From positions 146,501-210,500 of the forward strand of contig JAMPIV010000595.1 in the NCBI GenBank assembly GCA_024509875.1: a stretch of 64,000 nucleotides of DNA. The letters are read 5' to 3'. The position numbers and the translations under genes are program-made. Every line of letters begins with the position of its first letter. Within the stretch, counting starts at the first letter, position 1. Positions 1-10,798 of the stretch are shown here, in pieces. This DNA is from Oreohelix idahoensis. Taxonomy: Eukaryota > Mollusca > Gastropoda > Stylommatophora > Oreohelicidae. The notes below the pieces were generated by a model. It was given only the letters and a program-made list of their open reading frames with translations. It was not told the origin of the DNA and made no database searches.

Positions 1-650
1 CTTCGAATTTTGCTGTAAGTGGCGTTTTAGTGTTCGAATTTTGATGTAAGTTGCGTTTTAATGTTCGAATTTTGCTGCCAGTGGCGTTTTAATGTTTGAA
101 GTTTGCTGTAAGTGGTGTTTTAATGTTCGAATTTGGCTGTAAGAGGTGTTTTAATATTCGAATTCTGCTGCAAGTTGTGTTTCAATGTTCGAATTTCGCT
201 GTAAGTGGCGTTTTAATGTTTGAATTTTGCTGTAAGTAGTGTTTTAATGTTCGAATTTTGCTGTAAGTTGCGATTTCATGTTCGAATTTAGTGGCGTTTT
301 AATGTTCGAATTTTGCTGTAAGTGGCGTTTTAATGTTTGCTGTAAGTAGTGTTTTAATGTTAGAATTTTGCTGTAAGTTGTGTTTTAGTTTTCGAATTTT
401 GCTGTAAGTGGTGTTTTAATGTTCGAATTTTGCTGTAAGTGGTGCTTTAATGTTCGAATTTTACTGTAAGTTGCGTTTTAATGTTCGACTGTTGTTGAAA
501 GTTGTGTTTTAATTTCGAATTTTGCAATAACTGGTGTTTTAAAGTTCGAATTTGCGGTATATGCGTTGCTTTAATGGTCTGATTTTGCAATAATGTTTGT
601 TTTAACATTCAAAGTTTTGTCGAAGCTGCTTTCTGTTTACATTCGTTTTG
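1..650. repeat. 31-bp AT-rich minisatellite
   Basis: About 20 tandem copies of a roughly 31-bp unit that reads like ttcgaattttgctgtaagtg followed by gcgttttaatg. Units differ by point changes and small deletions (one near 285-300 and another near 335-345 are shortened), and the array decays after about 540. It continues beyond the left window edge. No coding frame is maintained, so this is a non-coding minisatellite. Confidence 0.9.
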
Positions 651-1157
651 GTCAGGTATTCAAGTGAAATGGTTACATTTTACCATTTTGGAATGTTTCA
701 GTGTTGTGTGTAATCTGTGAGAGGTTGGTAGTAATAAATCGTTGTCTATGTTCCTACTGCACTATACTGATAAAACTAGTGTTCTTTACTCAGGTTCGTT
801 TCGTCTCTTAGTTTCAGATATGCTTGTTATGGTGTGGTTTACTCTTTGTTAGTTTCTTCTTAAGTTTTTGAATGACTGTTGTACTTTCTCCAGACGAGAG
901 CAAACACAGAAGTGGTAAACTTGCGTAAAAATATGTTAATGAAGACCTGAGACTAAAAAATTATTAAAAGCAGGTATATTGAATTTCCTGACTTTTTCAG
1001 ATTGGTACCTCTAGGAGCAAATATATTTTTTATATCCAGGTATGTTTTTTTCTGTCATGTTTTCTTCACATTCCTCCAGGATATATAAAACTATTTCATC
1101 TTCTTTTTACCGATCTTCCCTCCTCTGCCATGTTGGATCCCATCTTGTATTCTACCT
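651..1157. other. No gene seen
   Basis: AT-rich single-copy-looking sequence between the minisatellite and a SINE. I see no convincing ORF, splice-site pair or repeat structure. Confidence 0.5.
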
Positions 1158-1600
1158 GGGGTCGGAGTGGCTCAGAGATATGGCATCCGCCTCTAATTCT
1201 AAAGGTACCGGGTTCGATCCTGGCATAGAAATATAATTGATTGAATTTTTCTTTAACCAGTGGGTCCTTATGATGTCATACTCCCTTCTGATCTCCTGGG
1301 TAGTGAGATCGCATGCCTAGCCTTCTTGGATAATATTGAAAAATTAGGAGATCATGTGTACATGTTGCACACGTTAAAAATTCCTCGGCAGTCTGAAATT
1401 GTAAAGAGTAGGCCAAACGGCCACTACCCTTGCAAAATTTAAAAATTAGAAAACCTACCCACCATAAAATTATTTATAGAATGTATGATTCATGTACACA
1501 GACAATGGGAACCTCGCCGGTGCTACGGAGTTCGTGCACTCTGAAAGATCCTCCTTGTGTGATCTAAGGGAGGAAATCTAAGGTCTTTGTCTTGTGTAAT
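1158..1600 (+). mobile_element. SINE-1 copy 1 (tRNA-derived SINE)
   Basis: The head is tRNA-like: a GGGGTCGGAGTGGCTCAGAG start gives an A-box-like segment and GGGTTCGATCC near 1212 gives a B box, the two internal Pol III promoter elements. The body (gtgggtccttatgatgtcat, then ctcctgggtagtgagatcg, then gtaaagagtaggcca, then gtgctacggagttcgtgcac, then gatctaagggagga) is shared with copies at 42178-42672 and, inverted, 45397-45863. Similarity fades after about 1580, before the (AACCA)n tail seen in copy 2. SINEs of this kind are non-coding and rely on LINE enzymes for movement. Confidence 0.8.
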
Positions 1601-1619
1601 CTGACCTATTCTGTATAAA

Positions 1620-2240
1620 AGAGAACAACAGAACCGTGTCTCATCATAGGTAAGTGCAAGTGGTCCTGTGTTAATATTAGGATCCCACTCTACTGTATGC
1701 CGGGGCATATTTCCGGCCATATCGCAGACATTGTGCTGTCTTTCTTTCTCTAATTAAGTTACCAATGTCCTTAAGGCACGCCTTTATCAACCACAGACAA
1801 ATTGCCGTTCATTTTGCCAGGCATATCTCTAGTTAACCATTACTCGCTGTGTCGTTCTTATTGTCTAATTAACAGTTTGCCTGATTTTCTCGAGGCACGA
1901 TGTATTCCCAATAGAAAAGTGTCATTTAATTATATCGGGATCTCACGTTACAGTCTGCCTGGTTATGTTTCTATTCAAATTGTGGTGATTGTGTTGTCAT
2001 TTTGGTTTTTAGTCATTCAGCTCTATTTAACTGTCATTTACCTTCGAGGAGCGCTCCATAGACAAGCGTCCTTTAGTTACACAGTGATCCCACATACTAT
2101 CTTCCTGGCCAAAACTGTAGCCAAACTACAACTATTGTCTTATCTATTTTTGTCTAATCACTGTTTGTCTTATTTCTCCGAGGTACAGACATTCAACCAT
2201 AGACAAGTGTGCTTTGAAACTATTGAGATGTGATTTTGTG
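1620..2240. repeat. Degenerate satellite, unit about 150 bp
   Basis: Successive blocks repeat a diverged order of motifs: a cgaggcacg-like start (1769, 1888, 2047, 2178), an atagacaagtgt-like segment, a gggatctcacgtta-like segment and a tgcctgg-like end. The copies are too diverged for exact unit borders. The open frame crossing this stretch looks incidental. Confidence 0.5.
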
Positions 2241-4637
2241 CAAAGTTTAATTTACAGGCAGTGCTTAATTTAGAAAGTGTTTGTACTCTGTCAGTATTGT
2301 GTTTTCTTACTAAAAATTATGTAGTGTTGAAAATTATGTCCGCTTACAGAGTTAATATGGACTATGAGCCTTCGTTCTTTATTCTGCACTGCAGTATATA
2401 AGACGCGTCATGTATTTCCCCCATTCAAATGTTATATTGAATAAGTTGAGTGTATTTATGTATTCATCATCAGTGCAGGTTTTCAGTTATCTTTGTGGTT
2501 GAGGCGGTACTCATTGTCCTTCTATTCTGCAGCAGTCCCTCGAGTTTGCAATTATTCCTAAGGTTCATGAAGTTCCTTTTTCTTCAACAATTTGTAGATG
2601 GTGCTGTAGATCATAAATTGTGGAACATTTTTTCTATATTATATGGCATTTATCTTCTCAATATGATGGTTTTTGCCTTGGTGATAAATTGCTAGGCTTG
2701 TGAGGGATGTCACTAAACTATATTCTTAGGTCATGATTTCCCATTAGGACCGTAGGCACAGTGCCGAGGGCAACAAAATGTTTGGGGGCCTTTAAATTAT
2801 TAAAAGAACATTATAACACGCAGAAAATTTTCTTTAACAAATAAAGCAAAAATGATATTGAGACAGAAAAATAATGCAATTAAAACTTCAAAATTATATT
2901 TTAAAAAATAAATAAAGTAAATAAATAAAAATAGTTTTATAATTTGTAGGCGACTTAAAAAGTTTCATAAGAAAGTTGTTTTCTTGGCTCTTTGTTGCAC
3001 AGTCTGTAATAACGTTCTCAAAAGCCCAAATTACGAGTACCATGACTCTCACATCACGTGTACCTCTCCTCATTGTCTAGTGACTAACGAAAAATGAGCT
3101 GAGATAGCAACCGACCATACGAGTTTCAATTCAATATGCGAGTATAATCTAGTGGAAAACCTGATTCATACTTACAAAAATATACATTATGTTAAGTATA
3201 ACAAAAATATACATTAGGTTAAGTATACTAAAACACATTTAAACAAACACCAAAATCACACTTCTTGTGTATACGAACGAATTAACGCAGACTTACATCG
3301 TGCATAAATAAAATCACATTTAGTTCATACAGATAACACGTTTATGTATATTCCACCAAATCTTTACGGACCAGTAAATCATTAGTATTAACATGATGTA
3401 GTAACTGTGACGGCACTATCAGCAGAGCCCGTAAACACAATGAAAGCACAATGTTTGATGAAGTCGTTTGTTATCTCTGTTTCTCAGTTGCTTTGGTACG
3501 CGGAGGAAATTCAAAGGGTGTACGGCAGAATTATTATTTTATTTTATTGTACTTTTTTTTTTAAACTGCAAAAAAATTCATTAAAATTTAGTATATGAGA
3601 ATGATGTACCGTAGAAATACACATGTTTATTTACAAGTGCATATTGTTTTTTTATTATATACTGTATACGTAAATAAATCAATTACATATAGTATATGCG
3701 GTACTGTAGATACAATAGTATTATTAAAACTACACCCAAATTAGTGGGGCAGGCCTGTAAGACTAAACTCCCATAAGGGGTACGGGATTATTGTAAGTTT
3801 GGGAGTCACTGTTTTAAGTGATGCGTTAAAAAATTAGCCTAATGATTACAGCTTTAGAGTTTTGTAAACTCAGCTTTGTTACTAATTGCAGTCTTATATC
3901 CTCACCCGTGCTCCATATTAACCAATAATATCGTAGGAAAATGAAGACAGAGCACGTGGACGCATGAATGAACGCTAAAGGAAACAAAGGAAAAAAAAAA
4001 AAATTAATCTCGAGTCAGTTTTACAATTAAACGATACACTCAAAAGACGGAGCGTTTCGGTTAATACTCTTCGTTAGTCCCGACTTTCCTTTTTCTTCCC
4101 TTTTTCTTTATTATTATTATTTGTGTATCCATCCGTACTTTACTTCTACGGTGTTTCTATTAGCTTTCATTACAAATGGTAACCCGTTTTAGAACCATTA
4201 TGACTTGTCCCTCCACCGTTGGACTTTCATTCGCTACAGGCCATTCTGGCGTTATTACATTTTCTTTATTATATTCGATTGCGTTAATAATCTTTCATAG
4301 TCTGTATTGTTTACTTGCTTATTTAATGTTACAATCCAAACACCTTGTCTTGTTCCTTCTTACGTTTTCTATACACTTCCTTGTTGGCTATCTTAGTCTG
4401 TTTATCTTTTTTTGTTTCCCAGCGTCATCATTGTGTCGTTTGTCATTTTCTCCTAGGCATCATAGCCATAATTATTATCCTTTGTGCTGGTTTTGGAGTA
4501 TGGAGCCACCACTGTAGCTGCTTGCCCTTGCAGGAAGCCTGTACCAAGCATTCACATGCTTCTACAGTGGTGGTTTCTGTAAAAATGTGTTTTATGTGAT
4601 GAGGTTGATATTTTTGGCCATAGCCTATCTATATTTC

Positions 4638-4640
<3 letters not shown>
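2241..4640. other. No gene seen; one hairpin and possible transposon end
   Basis: AT-rich sequence with no supportable gene. Near 3737-3811 the text ending in agtttgggagtcactg looks like a hAT-type terminal repeat, but I could not find its partner. Near 4505-4575 accaccactgtag and ctacagtggtggt form an inverted pair that could fold as a hairpin. Confidence 0.4.

Positions 4641-4690
<50 letters not shown>
4641..4690. repeat. (TC)n microsatellite
   Basis: Twenty-five perfect TC dinucleotides. Confidence 0.98.
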
Positions 4691-4694
<4 letters not shown>

Positions 4695-4902
4695 TTGGAG
4701 ACTGTGGTTGGTGATGGATATTACCAGCAATAGCCCGTGTTTAGAGTGGAACGATCAGTTGTATAATGACTTAATACTAGTTATTATTATTATTATAATT
4801 TCTTTGTTTTTGCTTCATGTTCTAGTTTTACAGCATCCATTTTGATTATTCACACATCGTGAATGAGTATGGGATGATTGTGTGAGTGAGTGGGAAATAA
4901 TG

Positions 4903-5669
4903 CAGAGGCGTCACTAGGGGGTTGCGGACCGCACCCGGGTGACACCATCAGAGGGGGTGATCAGCTGAGGGGGTAACACCAAAATGACTGTCTATAAAAT
5001 TTGTGTGCAGTGTTTCAGCAGAAATTTATTATTATTTATAAAAATATCCCTGTAGTTAGTTATAACCACAAAAACATTTTTCGTAAGCCCAGCTTACATG
5101 TCATGTACTGTAGGCCTATCAATATACCTACAAGGCTAAAACTCTATGCTAGTTTACTTTTCGAACCTTCTAATGCGCATTATGATTTAGTCGAGATGTT
5201 CACTAAGTGCTGAAATGCTTGTGTATTTGTTCCTGTTTATTTTTTTGGTATTATTTTATTTATGAGTATCTTCTTCTTCTTCGTTCGTCCTGAAAAGGAC
5301 GTTGGTTGCGTTGTGTCCGTTTACAGCGAAGCTGCGGTATTTGCTCCTTTCGGCCGACACATCCGACTTCCGCACGGCATTTTTGGGACCGGGTTTGCCT
5401 TCCCTCTGCGATCCCTACTCCTCAGCCAGACTGCAGTGATGCAGCCTGTTTCCAGGACCACCACGTGGAGGTGGAGTAGGGACTTGGTCAGCTCTGGTTC
5501 GCTGACCCTGACGCAGGCAGTCAAGCTATGGGTCGCTTATGCATTTACGAGTAACATTAGTACAAAAAACATTACTAAGGATTCTGTATGGTCTGGTACG
5601 GGAGGAGGTCCTTGGGGGTGACACCATGAGTTACCGCACCGGTTGACACCAACCATAGTGACGCCTCTG
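4903..5669. mobile_element. Non-autonomous hAT-like element with 8-bp TSD
   Basis: The termini are a perfect 14-bp inverted repeat (cagaggcgtcacta at the left, tagtgacgcctctg at the right). They are flanked by an exact 8-bp direct repeat aaataatg at 4895-4902 and 5670-5677. An 8-bp target duplication with a CAG-starting terminus is the hAT superfamily pattern. No transposase frame is present, so it would depend on an enzyme supplied elsewhere. A second insertion sits inside it at 5269-5542. The P superfamily also makes 8-bp duplications and cannot be fully excluded. Confidence 0.8.
5269..5542 (-). mobile_element. Retroposon nested in the hAT-like element
   Basis: GC-rich block unlike its surroundings, beginning with a (TTC)n tract, which is an (AAG)n tail on the minus strand as in RTE-B. 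It is bracketed by near-identical 11-bp repeats atttatgagta (5258-5268) and atttacgagta (5543-5553). It is probably the 3' piece of a LINE or a SINE of unknown family. The 119-codon open frame over it has no recognisable domain. Confidence 0.55.
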
Positions 5670-5677
5670 AAATAATG

Positions 5678-7098
5678 CACATGCTTAGTTTTCCATTCTT
5701 TCCGTTATTTCATCTTCTATAGATACGAAAGCACAAGTGATAACACCAGCAGCTACGGTAAGCAAACAGTTAAGACATTTGTAACAAAAAGTACCCGAGT
5801 AGCCGAACGTGCGCCCATGAGACTTAGCTGGCCTCATGTAAATTTTGTTCACTGTGATTCGAGTTGCGTTCCGTCAGATCTAACTTACTGAGGAATTCAG
5901 TCTGGACTTTTTAACACAAGAAGTTAAAAATAAAACAAATTTGAAATAAACATTTTTTCTTATCATCTAATACATGTTGGGAAATAATAGTTTCTGGACG
6001 AAAGCCATTATAAATAAATAAGAATATGTCAAAACTAAACTAATTTGCAAATTAAAGGGAGTCAGAAAATTACCTGTTCTATTTATTCCTTCCTTACGCA
6101 TCTGCGTTGTTTGAAAAATAAAACAGCCAGTAATGCGTGGATAAACAGACAGGTGGATATCAAACAGAGATCACGAAGACGTCTTTTCATGAGGGAAAAT
6201 ACTCCAATGATGTAGGAAGAACTGTGTATTTAGAGTCTAAAGAACGTGTCTTGCCTAAAGTGTTCTAATAATGTAGACCCATCTTTGTTGTCTGCAGAGT
6301 TGTGAATTTCTCTTGTCCAAAATATTCTCAGTTTGAACTCTGCGAAATAACTACATGCACATGTTTAGATAATTTACGTACTCATCTTTTTTTTCGAGCC
6401 TAAAATTTCAAATAAGCAGAACTAAAAACAAATCTATCCAATTATCCTATATCTGTCATGTCTATCTCGGTATTTTAATCATATGTCTGCCTACAGAGTC
6501 AACGTCTATTCATATGTCGTCCGTATGTTACCTGGGCCCGAAAGGGAAACAAAGAATAGTAACCATGTAACTTTACAGGCATGTCATAAAAGGCGAAGAA
6601 GGAGGGTTGGAAATAACTTAAACCGATGGTACAGGACAGAGAGGTTTTAGCATGCCTTTATTTAAAACCCGTGCCTCGCAGGCAGTTGACGTGTAATAAC
6701 TTATTCATATGGGTATTCATAGTCCTTTACAATTAATTTCGCTATGTGCGGACTTCCTCTACTCATTCACTAATCTAAGCGAACGAGGGGACGAAACCCC
6801 TGTCTCAAAGTCAAGCATCTGTTATTAAGCTATTATTTAGAATAGATCTGACAGAACGCGACTTACACGACAACGTATACATCAATGGAACAAATTCACA
6901 TATCAAAATATGCCACTTAATAAAGTTACGTCAATACTATCTTTAATTAACGTAGAACGCTATGTACATTCAATAAAATTGAATCACTACGAATTATGTC
7001 TATGTATAATATTACAGAAAATTAAAAACTTTACACGAATAATTATCCTATACAAATATAGACATGTGAAGTAATGCAAAAACAAGCATTGTAATATA
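5678..7098. other. Gene-free; widely spaced inverted repeat
   Basis: No gene seen. A segment near 5862-5883 (gcgttccgtcagatcta) recurs inverted near 6843-6866 (tagatctgacagaacgc). Weaker similarity continues outward on both sides (5835-5862 and 6866-6903). It may be an old terminal-inverted-repeat element about 1 kb long, but no target duplication is evident. Confidence 0.4.
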
Positions 7099-7500
7099 CA
7101 GGGTGATTGAAAAGTAGCTTCTTACTTCTAAATTTGTATTTCCCCACACGTGCACATTGGATAGGCGCGAAACAAAAGTCACAACTAGAAACAATAACTG
7201 CCATTTGATAAATATGTTTTATATTGTTCTATCTCAGAAACAAAATAAAGTTAAATAGAATCTATAACGGCTAATAAACTAATGTTACAAGAGGCAACAA
7301 AAATTGTTGCCCTTTATGAAATCTTGTGTAGAACAAACAAAATCTTACGCTGAATTTTTTTTTTTTTTTTAACGTGGCATATAATTTTATGTAATAAAAT
7401 CGCAATTAACTGCCTTATTATGACGTTTGTTTCATATAAAATAAGATAGGAGTGAAGACATTATAATTTAAAAATAAGACGTGACTTTTCAATCACCATG
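7099..7500. mobile_element. Mariner-like MITE with TA flanks
   Basis: A 17-bp inverted repeat, cagggtgattgaaaagt at the left and acttttcaatcaccatg at the right, with one mismatch. TA dinucleotides lie immediately outside both ends (7097-7098, 7501-7502). The 402-bp interior is AT-rich and non-coding. Terminus and TA target fit a Tc1/mariner-type MITE. Confidence 0.7.
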
Positions 7501-7739
7501 TATTACTGCTCCATGATGACAGACGACTACTAATACAAGTGCAGTGTACATTAGTACTCAAATAAGCCATTTCATATTCCTAAGTATGGAAAAAACTACA
7601 CACATAATTTATCATTGTTAACAAAGTTCAACATGCAGAAAGCTAATTAAATTATACTTCAATTTAAAAACGAAATACATATAAGGAAATAATAATCATC
7701 ATCAAACACAGACTTTCATTAATGAGTGATTGTACAGAG

Positions 7740-8660
7740 TAGGAGGACTAAAATGGTATGACAAGATCACCAATGTGGAACTGATGGAAAAGCAAGACAA
7801 ATACAGGTGGAACAAGCTGTGGGGAAAAGAGATTGACGTTGGCTAGCACACACAATGAAAAAAAACCAGACAAATACAGGTTGAACAAGATGTAGGGAAA
7901 AGAGAATGACGTTGGCTAGCACACACACAATGAGAAAAACCAGACAAATACAGGTGGTACAAGATGTGGGGAAAAGAGATTGACGTTGGCTAGCACACAC
8001 ACAATGAGAAAAACCAGACAAATACAGGTGGTACGAGATGTGGGGAAAAGAGATTGACGTTGGCTAGCACACACACAATGAGAAAAACCAGACAAATACA
8101 GGTGGTACAAGATGTGGGGAAAAGAGATTGACGTTGGCTAGCACACACACAATGAGAAAAACCAGACAAATACAGGTGGTACAAGATGTGGGGAAAAGAG
8201 ATTGACGTTGGCTAGCACACACACAATGTGAAAAACCAGACAAATACAGGTGGTACAAGATGTGGGGAAAAGAGATTGACGTTGGCTAGCACACACACAA
8301 TGAGAAAAACCAGACAAATACAGGTGGTACAAGATGTGGGGAAAAGAGATTGACGTTGGCTAACACACACACACTGAGAAAAACCAGACAAATACAGGTG
8401 GTACAAGATGTGGGGAAAAGAGATTGACGTTGGCTAGCACACATAATGAGAAAAACCAGCTAATAGCAGAAGAAGACAGTCTTTGTTTTCAAACCCTCAG
8501 AATAAGAGAAATAATCCATAAAAAATCACACGGAGAAGGGAATTAGACTTTTGCATCAAGGCTATAAATAAGACGCAGAAAGATTTTGAGCGGATGGCAC
8601 AGGACAGGAACGCTCGGCTTGAATTAGCATAAGGCCTGCGATCCACAGGGAACTGTTAAA
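7740..8660 (+). pseudogene. RTE-C relic, 3' end of ORF, split by a 74-bp array
   Basis: Plus-strand translation around the tandem array matches the C-terminal part of the RTE-C LINE ORF seen elsewhere in the window. A WYDKITNVEL-like segment (7750-7785) comes before the array. After it come EKPANSRRRQSLFSNPQ-like residues (8450-8505) and a KDFERMAQDRNAR-like segment (8575-8615). In better copies the order is YDKVTNVEL, then VPVEQEMRRRRW, GHTLRKP and WNPQGKR. Many stops and shifts show that it is dead. The tandem array occupies exactly the VPVEQ-to-LRKP interval. Confidence 0.65.
7794..8460. repeat. 74-bp minisatellite derived from LINE coding sequence
   Basis: About nine head-to-tail copies of a 74-bp unit containing gacaaatacaggtggtacaa, gatgtggggaaaagagattg, acgttggctagcacacacac and aatgagaaaaacca. 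Internal units are nearly identical, which suggests recent expansion or homogenisation. Overlapping 64-codon minus-strand frames recur every 74 bp and are by-products of the repeat. One unit read on the plus strand gives TRQIQVEQ and RWLAHT segments, matching the RTE-C motifs VPVEQE and RWIGHT. Confidence 0.9.
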
Positions 8661-8772
8661 GTAGTGATAATGAATGATGACATGTGGGCCATGTGAAGGA
8701 TGTGGCATAAACATCGTTGGTGATAGTCGGAAGTTTCGACGTGATAATTTTGGTGACGTAATACGAGTATTT

Positions 8773-9017
8773 GTCGGCGTCTGTGGCCTAATGGATATGA
8801 ACGCAGTTTCATAATCCAGATATACCAGGTTCGAAACCTGCTGCAGGCGGTTTGGTAGCAGATCGCTTTGTGTGGATTTTTAACAATGGTATAAGCGCCG
8901 TACCGTTCAGAAAGCAATGGCAAACTACTGAATGAAAATATTGCCTAGAAAAATCACAAACAGCCAATAAAAGCTGGGGTTGATTGCCACGTCCTGTAAA
9001 GGATAAGCAACTAACTT
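8773..9017 (+). mobile_element. SINE-5, complete copy with 14-bp TSD
   Basis: A 245-bp element bracketed by a perfect 14-bp duplication taatacgagtattt (8759-8772 and 9018-9031). The tRNA-like head has an A box TGGCCTAATGG (8784-8794) and a B box GGTTCGAAACC (8828-8838). It is followed by a body containing aatggcaaactactg and attgcctagaaaaatcac, which resembles conserved central domains of metazoan SINEs, though I cannot name the domain with certainty. The 3' part recurs inverted at 21546-21614. The element is non-coding. Confidence 0.85.
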
Positions 9018-9031
9018 TAATACGAGTATTT

Positions 9032-9359
9032 AGAAGCAGATTTCGTATGCTTGTTTAACAGAAAAGTTTTTACTTTGGAAAAGCTGCAGGATTTCATGTT
9101 TACTTGAAAAAGTTGAAGAAACGTTTGGCTTTATTCATTAATACTGGAATCCATATTCATTAATTTATTAATTATCTTTCAGCTCCCTTCAACATGTATT
9201 TATATATATGCACACTCACACACACACACTCGGATCATCAGTACGAGCTATACAGAATAGAGGAGGCATGTACAGACAACTAATTGGAAATTAATATCTT
9301 GGTGGAAAATTTCAGACAATTTCAAAGATGAGCAGTAGTTAAAAAAAATCTCAACTAAC
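9032..9359. other. No gene seen
   Basis: AT-rich spacer with a short (CA)n run near 9212-9228. Confidence 0.5.
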
Positions 9360-9965
9360 CATCGTTTAAAACAAGGATTATATAAAAGCCATGATATACA
9401 CAGACTCTCTATCAGTCATAACCTCAAGTATTATAAAAACAATGAATTAGACAGTCTGGCTAAAGCATCAATGCAAGTCTGCTGTTAGTTTAAACTTTAT
9501 TCCTGCCACTGCATTATATACGGAAATGAGAAGGCAGATAGACTTGCTAAAACTCAAATTGAAGATAGGATAAACTATTAAGAGATAAAAACATTATTCA
9601 AAAAGGATTCACAAAGACGTGGCACAGAGAACACAGTGTTTCAGAGATAACAGAAGCATTCTACTCCGTACCAAGAAGAGATCAAGTGATAATATTTATA
9701 CTTCGGACCGGCCACCGCAGACTCAAATGCAATCTGCTCAACAAGTTTAAGATAGAACAGGCAGACGTATGTCCATATGGGGAAGAAAAGCAAATGGCGG
9801 AACTCCTCCTCCAAGAATGTTGACTCCATGAGAGGAAGAAATCGGCGTCATGGCCTTCACCAACCTCTTTGAAAAAGACACTGTAGACAGATCAAAAGAG
9901 CCTGAGAGAGAACTGTATGAGAGACAGAGCTGTGAGTAAATGAGAGTGAGCACAGATGAAGACAT
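9360..9965 (+). pseudogene. LINE relic with RNase H-like domain
   Basis: Plus-strand translation in mixed frames gives an IYTDSLSVI motif (about 9397), a GNEKADRLAK motif (about 9518), EHSVSEITEAFYSVPRRDQV (about 9630-9690) and TGHRRLKCNLLNKF with CPYGEEKQ (about 9710-9795). This order (TDS, then GNE-AD, then a zinc-knuckle-like tail) is typical of the C-terminal RNase H region of Jockey/I/CR1-group LINEs. Stops and at least two frameshifts interrupt it, and no RT region lies upstream. It is a different clade from the RTE-like copies in the window. Confidence 0.65.
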
Positions 9966-10094
9966 GGTCTATATAGTTCTTGTAAGTAGTCATAATTATT
10001 AGCAACTAGGAGAGAAGCAGAATATCTGGAAATACATGTAGTTTGTACGCGTACACCAACAGATGTATTTAAACTTTCTGTCCATTCTTACGGT

Positions 10095-10275
10095 CTGCCA
10101 TGTAATGCTACCAACAGATTTCAACAGTGTGTTCGATCCATCGCCAGCGTCTTCTTGTTACCAGGTTTCCCCACTGAGACTTATCTTGTTGTTGTCATCA
10201 GCTCAGCATTAGTAATCTTATCGTAACATTTCAATCCTTAAGATCTACGCCAGCACCCAAATATGACAGTATTTA
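10095..10275 (-). pseudogene. RTE-C 3' coding fragment
   Basis: Diverged relative of the minus-strand RTE-C segment at 46185-46340. It shares, in order, tcaacagtgtgttcgatccatcgcc-type text (complement of the IGHTLRKP codons) and the downstream caatccttaagatctacgcc-type text. No frame is preserved. The following 380 bases up to the hAT-like terminus hold no recognised feature. Confidence 0.4.
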
Positions 10276-10798
10276 CGAATATTAAACATAAAACAAGAAT
10301 TTCTGCTACACCGCAAACTATAACGATCTTCAGCTAACACCCACTGAAATAGCTTATAATAACAAAGAAAGCTCCTACGTATATAGCCATGAAGATTACA
10401 AAATAAAAGAATGTACAAAAGCCTTCGATCTGAATGTTGCCACAGCATCAGAGAAAGACAGGAACATAGACGAGATAAAATTTTAATTTGAGTTCTCTGC
10501 ATGAGATTTCTTAAAATACACAATGGGAGATGATGGAAGCAATGAGAAAGTAATGTATAACGAAACAAAATCCTGGGAGACAGGAAATAAAATAATTATT
10601 TAATAACAAACGGCTTATATGGTGTTGTTTCTGAACTGCCTGCATTGGCTGGACCAGTGGTTCTCAACCTTTTAACATCTAAGGACCACTTTTCGAACTA
10701 CTTATAAGTTGCAGACCACCAGCTTATATGTAATATCACAATGCCATAAACACTTAACTATTTTTATTCAATAGATGAATAGGCCTATATTCAATAAC

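Noticed and set aside
1158..1230. Possible tRNA gene at the SINE-1 head
   Set aside because: Shared with two other dispersed copies and continues into the SINE body; anticodon arm not intact.
1802..2695. Hydrophobic frames of 143 and 81 codons
   Set aside because: The first lies in a degenerate satellite; neither has splice sites, family motifs or codon bias that would support a gene.
2740..3811. Possible hAT element ending in gggagtcactg
   Set aside because: No matching left terminus or 8-bp duplication could be found.
5262..5621. 119-codon frame inside the hAT-like element
   Set aside because: Covers the junctions of a nested retroposon and has no recognisable domain.
7767..8406. Series of 64-codon minus-strand frames spaced 74 bp
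   Set aside because: They repeat with the minisatellite period and have no domain; the plus strand shows the LINE origin.
1..8460. Tandem arrays considered as CRISPR
   Set aside because: Units are contiguous with no unique spacers and the genome is eukaryotic.
8784..8838. Possible tRNA gene (A and B boxes)
   Set aside because: The boxes are the head of SINE-5, bounded by a 14-bp target duplication; no complete cloverleaf.
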